Positions 1 through 6,150 of a stretch of 7,079 nt of DNA are shown here, piece after piece. Position 1 is the stretch's first letter; each line of letters opens with the position of its first letter. Both the position numbers and the translations under genes were made by a program. A model generated the notes under the pieces. That model had not been told where the DNA came from. It saw only the letters and a list, made by a program, of their open reading frames with translations, and searched no databases. This stretch comes from JAGOBX01 sp017999075 [NCBI: Candidatus Babelota bacterium] (GTDB lineage Bacteria; JAGOBX01): positions 1 to 7,079 of the forward strand of contig JAGOBX010000178.1 of assembly GCA_017999075.1 (NCBI GenBank), written 5' to 3'.

Positions 1-1208
1 TTATATTCCAATATGGCTTCGCTTATTCCAACAGCAAGTTTTGTTTGATAGTTTTCATTTATAAGAAGTTTTTCTTCAGTTTCATTGGACAAAAAACCAA
101 GTTCAACAAGAACTGAAGGCATAAACGCGTCTTTTAAAACAGCAAACCGTGCTTTTTTTATTCCTCTGTTTGAAGAAACTGAATATTCAAATAATTTTTG
201 TTGAATTATTCCGGCAAAATCTATACTTTCATTTATATGATTTATTTGAGCAAGGTCTGTTGTTATAAAATCTATGGGATTGATTTTTCTTTTTGCATAT
301 TTGTACGATTCATTAATAGTGTTTTCAAGCAATCTTGCTGTTCGTTCTGTTTCATCATCCTCTGTCAAACTGAAATGGAAAGTTTCAAAACCCAACGCGC
401 TTTTTACTCCTGAATTACAATGTATGCTTATAAATAAATCACATTTATTTTTGTTTGCAATTTGAGGTCTTTCATCAAGAAATAAAGTTTCATCAGAAGT
501 CCTTGTCAATAGAACAGTTATATCTTTATTGGATTTTTCAAGCGTTTCTTTTAATTTTAAAGCTACGGCAAGAGTGATATCTTTTTCAACATAACGTTTT
601 GAATATGACACTGCTCCTGCATCAAGCCCTCCATGACCTGCATCAACAGCTATTTTTTTTATTTTAAAACCGCTTCGATTTTTTTTAATTTCCGGTAATT
701 TTATTTGGCCGATCGACAATATTGTTTTTGCTATATCATCTTCGTATCTTACCGAATTATCCTGCTTTTTGTAGTATAAAGCGCTGTTTTCAAGTTTTAT
801 AATTGTTTTTTCAAAAAAGGATAATACTTCAAGAGGCAGATAAATTCCGCCTTCAACAAATAACATTGAATTTTCTATTTGCCGCAACCTGTTATTAACC
901 ATAGTTAAATTAGAATTCATCTGTATTTTCAGCAATGTTTGATTATCAGTAAGTTCAAGGGATAAAGTGAATGGTTCCCAGATATATTTCATATTTAAAA
1001 TTCTTGTAATGTCATTTAAGTTTAAAAATTTTGTTTTGTTAAACTGAAGAGCAGGAATTTTTACTTCTGATAAATCAACTGAATTTACCATGGAATAAGA
1101 AATGTAGGTTTGAATTGCAGCATGTGAATTTGTAAAAAAAAATAGAGATATTATAAATATAGTTGATAAATATATAAAAAAAATTTGTTTAAATGAGATT
1201 TTATTCAT
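1..1208 (-). CDS. N-acetylmuramoyl-L-alanine amidase (Amidase_3/AmiC type), exported; C-terminus cut by window edge
   Basis: Zinc-dependent peptidoglycan hydrolase that cleaves the amide bond between N-acetylmuramic acid and L-alanine; expected to act outside the inner membrane in wall turnover or daughter-cell separation. I translated 402 codons, with the frame still open at the left edge. Residues 1-30 form a signal peptide (Lys-rich start, hydrophobic stretch at about 9-25, SHA-A cleavage-like site). Residues about 45-150 resemble the copper-amine-oxidase N-terminal-like domain often found before such amidases (WEPFTLSLEL, then VEGGIYLPLEVL). The catalytic domain starts near residue 184: VDAGHGG gives His192, VEKDITL gives Glu208, SIHCNS gives His263, and LVELGFLSN gives catalytic Glu369. 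This is the complete zinc and catalytic set, so the enzyme looks active. Probably only a few C-terminal residues are missing. The ATG lies inside the regulator's stop (ATGA) and has no clear Shine-Dalgarno, which favours translational coupling. Family assignment is firm; the exact physiological role is inferred. Confidence 0.95.
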   Translation of the reverse strand, partial: MNKISFKQIFFIYLSTIFIISLFFFTNSHAAIQTYISYSMVNSVDLSEVKIPALQFNKTKFLNLNDITRILNMKYIWEPFTLSLELTDNQTLLKIQMNSNLTMVNNRLRQIENSMLFVEGGIYLPLEVLSFFEKTIIKLENSALYYKKQDNSVRYEDDIAKTILSIGQIKLPEIKKNRSGFKIKKIAVDAGHGGLDAGAVSYSKRYVEKDITLAVALKLKETLEKSNKDITVLLTRTSDETLFLDERPQIANKNKCDLFISIHCNSGVKSALGFETFHFSLTEDDETERTARLLENTINESYKYAKRKINPIDFITTDLAQINHINESIDFAGIIQQKLFEYSVSSNRGIKKARFAVLKDAFMPSVLVELGFLSNETEEKLLINENYQTKLAVGISEAILEY

Positions 1209-1849
1209 AATTTGAGTATTTCAATTTTTTTTTCGGTTAATTTTATAATATTTTCTTTTTCAAGAGACTTTAAAACTCTGGATACTGTTTCCGGTATCGT
1301 TCCTATAAGAGATGCAAGATTTTGTTTTGTAATATTAAGTTCGAATTTATTAGATTGCAGTTCGTTGCATCTGCTTACAAAATATTTCAATAGTCTGTCG
1401 CGTACGCTTGAAAGCGCCAAATCCCCGATTTTTTGAGTAAAATCGAATATTATAACAGCCAGTTTTGATAAAATATGCATACAAATTGAGTTGTCGCTAT
1501 TTAATAATTTTATAAAATCATGTTTTGGAATAAATATTATTTCGCTTTTTTCCAATGCTTGAACATTAGCTGGATAAACAGCATTTTCAAGCAATACCGC
1601 AACTTCTGCTATAGCCTCTCCCGGTCCTGCAATTTTTAATATGTATGTTTGGCCGGCATCAGATATTTTGTAAACCTTAAAAGAACCTGAGCCAACTATT
1701 ATAACACCCTCTACTTTTTGTCCTTCAAAACATATAGAAGAATCTTTGTCGACTTTTTTTATAACTGAAATTTCTGATATTTTAGTTATTGCCCGGCTGT
1801 CAATTTTATTAAACATATCAGAATTTTTTATATATAAATATTTTTGCAT
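1205..1849 (-). CDS. Crp/Fnr-family transcriptional regulator
   Basis: Cytoplasmic DNA-binding regulator of 214 residues, normal length for the family. Residues about 12-125 form the cyclic-nucleotide-binding-like beta barrel, with the cassette GPGEAIAEVAVLLE at 75-88. About 126-155 is the long dimerisation helix. About 165-214 is the winged helix-turn-helix, with recognition helix IPETVSRVLKSLE at 185-197. The Arg-Ser pair that binds cAMP phosphate in E. coli CRP is replaced by a YPANVQA stretch (92-98), as in many Fnr/Dnr-like members, so cAMP is unlikely to be the ligand. Only three Cys are present (40, 123, 161) and there is no N-terminal Cys cluster, so a classic Fnr [4Fe-4S] sensor is also unlikely. 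The start fits because the family's conserved N-terminal segment begins within a few residues of it; the ribosome site is weak (AAGAAA directly before ATG). Its TGA overlaps the amidase ATG. Target genes and signal are unknown. Confidence 0.93.
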   Translation of the reverse strand: MQKYLYIKNSDMFNKIDSRAITKISEISVIKKVDKDSSICFEGQKVEGVIIVGSGSFKVYKISDAGQTYILKIAGPGEAIAEVAVLLENAVYPANVQALEKSEIIFIPKHDFIKLLNSDNSICMHILSKLAVIIFDFTQKIGDLALSSVRDRLLKYFVSRCNELQSNKFELNITKQNLASLIGTIPETVSRVLKSLEKENIIKLTEKKIEILKL

Positions 1850-1921
1850 TTTCTTATAAATATTTTAATTTCAGATATTGATTTTATTTAATTATTTTTA
1901 ATAAAAAATAATTTTTTAAGT
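1850..1921 (-). promoter_or_regulatory. 72-bp intergenic region upstream of the Crp/Fnr regulator; possible promoter or operator
   Basis: This is the only sizeable gap in the window. It is almost entirely A and T and lies between the stop of the large exported protein and the start of the regulator. On the minus strand it offers several -10-like AT hexamers, but I see no convincing -35/-10 pair. If the regulator and amidase have their own promoter, this is where it must be. In such AT-rich DNA, sequence alone cannot separate a promoter from plain spacer. Confidence 0.3.
1890..1913. repeat. Perfect 10-bp AT-only inverted repeat with 4-bp spacer
   Basis: Left arm AATTATTTTT (1890-1899), spacer AATA, right arm AAAAATAATT (1904-1913). 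It sits 8 bp past the stop of the large exported protein and 40 bp upstream of the regulator start. Read in the direction of transcription (minus strand) the hairpin is followed by AAATAAAATC, not by a T run, and the stem has no G-C pair, so it is a poor intrinsic terminator. It could be an operator for the adjacent regulator, or simply a chance palindrome in AT-rich DNA. Confidence 0.6.
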
Positions 1922-4900
1922 TTATTCTCCGAATAAATTTATTCCCTTCATTATATCTCTGAAAATTAGGTTGAACGCAATAGGATTTGAATTTTTAAAC
2001 CTGCCGGTCAATAATTGTTTTGCATTTGAAATGAATGATTTGCCGTTTATATAATTAGATAATTTTATTTTTTGAAATTCTATAAAATCAATGTATTTTG
2101 AATCTTTGTCAGTTATTGTATTTAGAATATTATAAGCGTCTTTATAATTTCCCGATTCAATATGAGAATTGACAACCATTATTTTATAAGTGTTATTAAG
2201 TTCATTGATACCTATTATTTGCGACAATTCACAAATTTCTTTATATTTTCCCAATTTATAATAAAGATATAATAATTTTTTTCTTCCTGCATTTTTTAAT
2301 TGAGTGTCAGAATCATCCAATTCATTTATAAATTCAATCAGTAATTTTTCTGAAGCTGAATAATCACGTGATTTTATAAGGCTGCTTGCTTTGTTGTAAT
2401 TTGTAAAATTTTTTTGAATTGAAGGAATATTTTCAAACTTTACGGATGCATTGAATCCTATATATTTTGAGATGGAAACAGGCATATAATGATTTTTTGA
2501 AATTAACCAGAGTTCCTGATAACCCGGTAATGGATTAAGTAATGTGAATTCTCCCTTTTCATTTATATTACCTATATTATCACTTATATTAGTGGTAATA
2601 AATGATTCTGAAGCAAATTTATCCGCTGAATTTTTAAGTTTGAAGGAACCTGAAACAAAACTTGAATTATCAAAATAATTTTCAAATATGTATTTGTATA
2701 ATGTGGAATTTTCTCCGTATCTGTGGATACAGAATAATTGATCTTCAGTAATTAACGGATCAATATAACTGTAACCTCCTTTCAAAAATGGAACTGTATT
2801 TTTATTATCATAAAACCATTCTAATATATTGCCGTTTTTAATTGAATAAAAAAAACCTTGAAAATTGTCGAAATATAGGTCAGGCACTTCAGAAGATGAT
2901 ATTGCTTTTATATAATTAACGTAAAAATTATTTATTGGCATAGAATCAATTTTTGATGAAGATAAATTTTGAGGATATGTCAACTGATATAAATAGCCGT
3001 TTTGTTTATTATATTTTTCTGAAATAGAATCTCCGGCTGAATCAAATTTGTTTATATCTGCAATGCTTTTTACTAAATTATTTTCGTTTATTCCAGTGTA
3101 AAAATTTATTTCGGCGGGTTCTGAGTTTTTTCGGAATTCATGAAAACCTGTTGTTTTTTGAGATTCGTTTGATTCTTGAGTTTTTGGCTGAAGTTGATTT
3201 TGTGAAAAAAAATTTGAATTCTGATTAGTGTTTATTTCTGAATCGGTCAACATATATATTTGAGTTTCTGAAATAGGATATATAGATTTTATAATTTTGT
3301 TTTTTACCGAATAAATAACTTTATTTTTATTTTTTATAGAACTGGATATGATTATGTTTTTATTGTCTTCTAAAAAACATAATGTGTTTCCATCAATCCA
3401 GAAAATGTTTGATAAAGAATTTTTTGTGGAATATAAAATATAACTGTTTAATCCGTTTATATCAACTATTTTTATTCTGCGTGTTGATTTATCAATGGTT
3501 TCGGTTAATGCTATTAAATTTCCTGAGGGTGAAACTTTAATTTTTTCTATAGGATACGACGAAAAATAAATATCATCGATTCTATACCCTCCGCCTCTTA
3601 TAATAACTGAAGAAATTTTATATTTTTTTGCCAGTTTGGTATGTTTTAAAAAACCCGCGCAATATAAATTCTCCTGAAAATAATCAAATGATGATATATA
3701 AAAATTATTATCTGTTACAGGATATTTGAAAAAATTATTGAAATTATTATTGTGAAAAATAAAAATTTCTGATGCGTGTTTGTCATATACAAATATATAT
3801 TTTTGATGAATATAAATAAGTTCAGGAATTATATTGTCATTAGAAGAAACTATTTCTGAAATAAAAGTTCCGTCAATCCTGAATTTTTCAATTGTGTAAT
3901 ATGTTAAAAAATAAATATTTCCGTCATAATCGCAATGTTTTTTTGCAGTATTATATTTTTCGTAATATTGAGTCCATAAATCATTTTTTATGATTTTTTC
4001 CAGAACTCCGGTTTTTGAAAACATTTTTATTACAGGAACAAAATTTTCAGGGTTTGAGTTATCAAAAAGATCTGTTTCGAGCGAGGACCAATAAAATTTT
4101 GCTCCATCTTTATCAACTCCGATGAATTTCAAATCTTCGGAATTAATGTCAGATAATTCTGTTTTATCTTGTCCGTATTGTTTTTTTACAATACCTTGCT
4201 TTATGGAATATAATTCATTATCATATCCTAAATATAACATAGGAGATTCGAGATATTCTTTTATTTTCGGAGAAATATTGAATTGTTTGATTAAATCTGC
4301 GGCAAATAAATCAGTGTAATTTGAAAAACCGGGATTGTATATTCTTATAATATCTGTTTTTCCTCCGGATAAATAAAGATTGGTTCCATCATAATAAATT
4401 TTTTCGATTCGGGACATAATATCAGGGGAATATTTTTCTTTCAATTTCTGAAGAACAGTTGTTGGTAAATATTTTTTTTTGAATTGAGTATTGCTTATAG
4501 GATAAAAATTCAGTAAATTCCCTGAAAAATCAAGTTCTCTTACTTTATCCTGAAATTTATCGTCTTTAACCAATAAAGTATTATTCCCTGATAAAGTTAC
4601 GAGAATATTAAACGGTTGCGATTCTTTAAAATAATATTTATGAGCGCTGTAATCTGAAAAAGAAACATCTAATTGTTTTATTAAATCAGGAGCATATGGA
4701 AATTTATCTATTAGAACTGCGTCATTATCATATTTGTAAATTAAACCTGAAGCGTTATCGGCTATAAATACAAATTTCTCGGAATTTACAGGTTCTGCAG
4801 GTAAAACAGGATAATCATTTTTTAGTTCAGAAGCTGAGCTTGATATTTTTGCGGCAAGTTTTATTTCGTGCGCAGACAAATATTTATCTATAACATTTTG

Positions 4901-4975
4901 TTTAGAATATAATTCCGAATTGAAAATTGTTTGTAATAAAAATATTATAATGAATAAGCTACTTTTTTGATTCAT
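1922..4975 (-). CDS. Large exported protein of unknown function: propeller-like N-terminal part, Ig-like domain, C-terminal TPR-like repeats
   Basis: A 1017-residue protein I do not recognise as a named family. Residues 1-24 look like a signal peptide (Lys4, hydrophobic 7-18) without a lipobox Cys, so a soluble periplasmic or secreted protein is likely. Residues about 65-580 and 620-770 contain many short beta-strand units such as GNIYFLTYYTIEKFRIDGT (352-370) and SPSGNLIALTE (482-492), typical of beta-propeller blades. Residues about 581-619 are an Asn/Gln/Ser-rich linker that may separate two propellers. Residues about 773-850 (SGSFKL, then GEFTLLNPLPGYQELWLISK) resemble a carboxypeptidase-regulatory-like Ig domain. 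Residues about 855-990 are helical with TPR-like units (YNKASSLIKSRDYSASEKLL, LYYKLGKYKEI, HIESGNYKDAYNILNTI), suggesting protein-protein contact. No catalytic motif was seen. It overlaps the upstream small gene by 17 bp, and a GGTGG-type ribosome site supports this start. An exported scaffold or surface protein is plausible but inferred. Confidence 0.88.
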   Translation of the reverse strand: MNQKSSLFIIIFLLQTIFNSELYSKQNVIDKYLSAHEIKLAAKISSSASELKNDYPVLPAEPVNSEKFVFIADNASGLIYKYDNDAVLIDKFPYAPDLIKQLDVSFSDYSAHKYYFKESQPFNILVTLSGNNTLLVKDDKFQDKVRELDFSGNLLNFYPISNTQFKKKYLPTTVLQKLKEKYSPDIMSRIEKIYYDGTNLYLSGGKTDIIRIYNPGFSNYTDLFAADLIKQFNISPKIKEYLESPMLYLGYDNELYSIKQGIVKKQYGQDKTELSDINSEDLKFIGVDKDGAKFYWSSLETDLFDNSNPENFVPVIKMFSKTGVLEKIIKNDLWTQYYEKYNTAKKHCDYDGNIYFLTYYTIEKFRIDGTFISEIVSSNDNIIPELIYIHQKYIFVYDKHASEIFIFHNNNFNNFFKYPVTDNNFYISSFDYFQENLYCAGFLKHTKLAKKYKISSVIIRGGGYRIDDIYFSSYPIEKIKVSPSGNLIALTETIDKSTRRIKIVDINGLNSYILYSTKNSLSNIFWIDGNTLCFLEDNKNIIISSSIKNKNKVIYSVKNKIIKSIYPISETQIYMLTDSEINTNQNSNFFSQNQLQPKTQESNESQKTTGFHEFRKNSEPAEINFYTGINENNLVKSIADINKFDSAGDSISEKYNKQNGYLYQLTYPQNLSSSKIDSMPINNFYVNYIKAISSSEVPDLYFDNFQGFFYSIKNGNILEWFYDNKNTVPFLKGGYSYIDPLITEDQLFCIHRYGENSTLYKYIFENYFDNSSFVSGSFKLKNSADKFASESFITTNISDNIGNINEKGEFTLLNPLPGYQELWLISKNHYMPVSISKYIGFNASVKFENIPSIQKNFTNYNKASSLIKSRDYSASEKLLIEFINELDDSDTQLKNAGRKKLLYLYYKLGKYKEICELSQIIGINELNNTYKIMVVNSHIESGNYKDAYNILNTITDKDSKYIDFIEFQKIKLSNYINGKSFISNAKQLLTGRFKNSNPIAFNLIFRDIMKGINLFGE

Positions 4976-5258
4976 CTATAATTTCCACCACCGTTCCATA
5001 TCCGACTATAACAAAATCAAAGTTCGGCAATGTTAAATTTGAATATATTATGTTTATTACTGCATTTCCATTAAAATGTCTTGCTGCAGAAACAAAATGA
5101 GTATTCATATTTGCATAAACTTCAGAAACTCTGAAGTTTGACCATCCGCCTTTTATATTTTGCTCATTAACCTTGACTTCTACATGAGCTATGCCTTTTA
5201 CCTCATAATTTTTATTGATGTTTCCCGTACTTAAAATTATTTTATTGTCTGTTTCCAT
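4959..5258 (-). CDS. Small YbjQ/DUF74-like (heavy-metal-binding-domain-like) protein
   Basis: A 99-residue protein without signal peptide or membrane segment, so probably cytoplasmic. The pattern resembles YbjQ/UPF0145 proteins: an N-terminal strand with ILSTGNI and NYEVKGIAHVEV (7-28), then an amphipathic segment with AARHFNGNAVINIIYS (58-73) matching the family's A...GAdAVigv helix-strand, and a C-terminal GYGTVVEI (86-93) matching the family's GTAV strand. The normally Gly-rich middle section is only partly matched (GGWSNFRVSEVY, 37-48). Length is typical for the family (about 100 residues). The molecular function of YbjQ proteins is not established, and the metal-binding label is only a family name; here there is no Cys and only three His. 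It starts 22 bp after the HDOD stop with no visible Shine-Dalgarno (the leader is mostly A), and its last 17 bases overlap the next gene, so translation is probably coupled. The gene is well supported; the family call is moderate. Confidence 0.82.
   Translation of the reverse strand: METDNKIILSTGNINKNYEVKGIAHVEVKVNEQNIKGGWSNFRVSEVYANMNTHFVSAARHFNGNAVINIIYSNLTLPNFDFVIVGYGTVVEIIDESKK
4984..4992 (-). promoter_or_regulatory. Shine-Dalgarno-like site for the large exported protein
   Basis: Reading GGTGGTGGA on the minus strand, ending 8 bases before the ATG at 4975. It lies inside the end of the small YbjQ-like gene. It is one of the few G-rich purine stretches in this AT-rich window and supports the chosen start over later Met codons. 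Confidence 0.5.
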
Positions 5259-5280
5259 GTTTTTTTATTTTTGGGTTTGT

Positions 5281-6150
5281 TCAATCTATTGCAAGTTCAA
5301 GGAGAGTTTCAGCCTTTTTATATTCGGCATCGCAGTTTTCAAGAACATATCCCAAATCTTCCTGTTTTAACCCTAAAACTTCCCATATTTGTTTTGATGG
5401 ATCTGGTATTAAATTATCTCCTCCAGACCCGAAACGCTTTACTTTTGAGATTATGTCTGCAAAATGAACTATTGATATAAGCTTTCCTGAGTATTCGATA
5501 TCATCGAAAGTTTCAGGAAATCCGTGATGATATAAAATAGTTTCAAATAAATTTTTAGGAAGACCCCATTTCATTGCAACTCTGCAACCTATAAATGAAT
5601 GATCATAGCCAATCACACGTTTTTCTGATTCGCATAATGATAGATTGAATGAAGCGGATAATCTGATTATATCTTCGAATTCATTTGGAAAAAATTTATC
5701 TTCAACAACTTTTCCGATATCGTGTATAAGACCGCAGACAAATGAAACACTGATCATATTAACTAATCCAAGCCTCTGCGCAAGCATTTTTGATATTACA
5801 GCGCATCCGATTGAATGAGCCCAGAAACGTTCTCTGCTGAACAAACCTTTTTCATTTTTTAACGCGTCAAAAACAGATAATGTGAATATTATGTTTTTTA
5901 TTTTATCAAAACCCAAAAGAGGAACAGCCTGATTTACAGAAGTTACTCTGTTAGATAGTCCGAAATAAGCTGAATTCACCAGTTTAAGTATTTTCATTGT
6001 TATTGACTGGTCATTTTTAATTATATCAGAAACCTTTTTGGCATCGGATTTTTCATCATTTAAAGTACTCATAAGTTGAGATACAACTATTGGTATCGTT
6101 GGTAAATCTTTTACAGCAGACAATATTTTATCAAGATTTTGCCTGTCCAT
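5281..6150 (-). CDS. HDOD-domain protein with an intact HD metal-ligand set
   Basis: A cytoplasmic 289-residue protein made almost wholly of one HDOD domain, a family found in bacterial signalling and often near pilus, motility or c-di-GMP genes. Visible landmarks: LPTIPIVVSQLMSTL (16-30), the helix MKILKLVNSAYFG (52-64), the segment VNQAVPLLGFDKIKNI (72-87), GLIHDIGK (140-147), GYDHSFIGCRVAMKWGLP (181-198) and ILYHHGFP (205-212). The tail after 240 (LIPDPSKQIWEVLGL) is the usual HDOD C-terminal region. HDOD domains are described as commonly lacking HD-phosphohydrolase residues, yet here His112, His143-Asp144, His184, His208-His209 and Asp232 are spaced as in HD enzymes. No GYP motif and no receiver or other input domain is present. 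Its ATG shares one base with the ATPase stop (TAATG) and has a GGTGAT ribosome-binding sequence upstream, indicating co-translation with the ATPase. Whether it is an enzyme or a protein-interaction module is open. Confidence 0.93.
   Translation of the reverse strand: MDRQNLDKILSAVKDLPTIPIVVSQLMSTLNDEKSDAKKVSDIIKNDQSITMKILKLVNSAYFGLSNRVTSVNQAVPLLGFDKIKNIIFTLSVFDALKNEKGLFSRERFWAHSIGCAVISKMLAQRLGLVNMISVSFVCGLIHDIGKVVEDKFFPNEFEDIIRLSASFNLSLCESEKRVIGYDHSFIGCRVAMKWGLPKNLFETILYHHGFPETFDDIEYSGKLISIVHFADIISKVKRFGSGGDNLIPDPSKQIWEVLGLKQEDLGYVLENCDAEYKKAETLLELAID

Noticed and set aside
198-465. Two overlapping plus-strand open frames of 63-71 codons
   Set aside because: They lie wholly antisense to the amidase catalytic domain, whose motifs are intact; their products are low-complexity and have no family features.
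1212-1436. Plus-strand open frame of 74 codons
   Set aside because: Antisense to the helix-turn-helix end of the Crp/Fnr regulator; the minus-strand frame is clearly the real gene.
1878-1891. Fnr-box-like TTGAT-TTTA-TTTAA upstream of the regulator
   Set aside because: Only the first half matches TTGATnnnnATCAA well; the second half matches 3 of 5 bases, easily due to chance in AT-rich DNA.
1890-1913. Rho-independent terminator after the large exported protein
   Set aside because: The stem has no G-C pair and no T tract follows it on the minus strand.
4122-4319. Plus-strand open frame of 65 codons
   Set aside because: Antisense to the propeller part of the large exported protein, with no recognisable product.
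5271-5480. Plus-strand open frame of 69 codons
   Set aside because: Antisense to the C-terminal end of the HDOD gene; a shadow of that reading frame.
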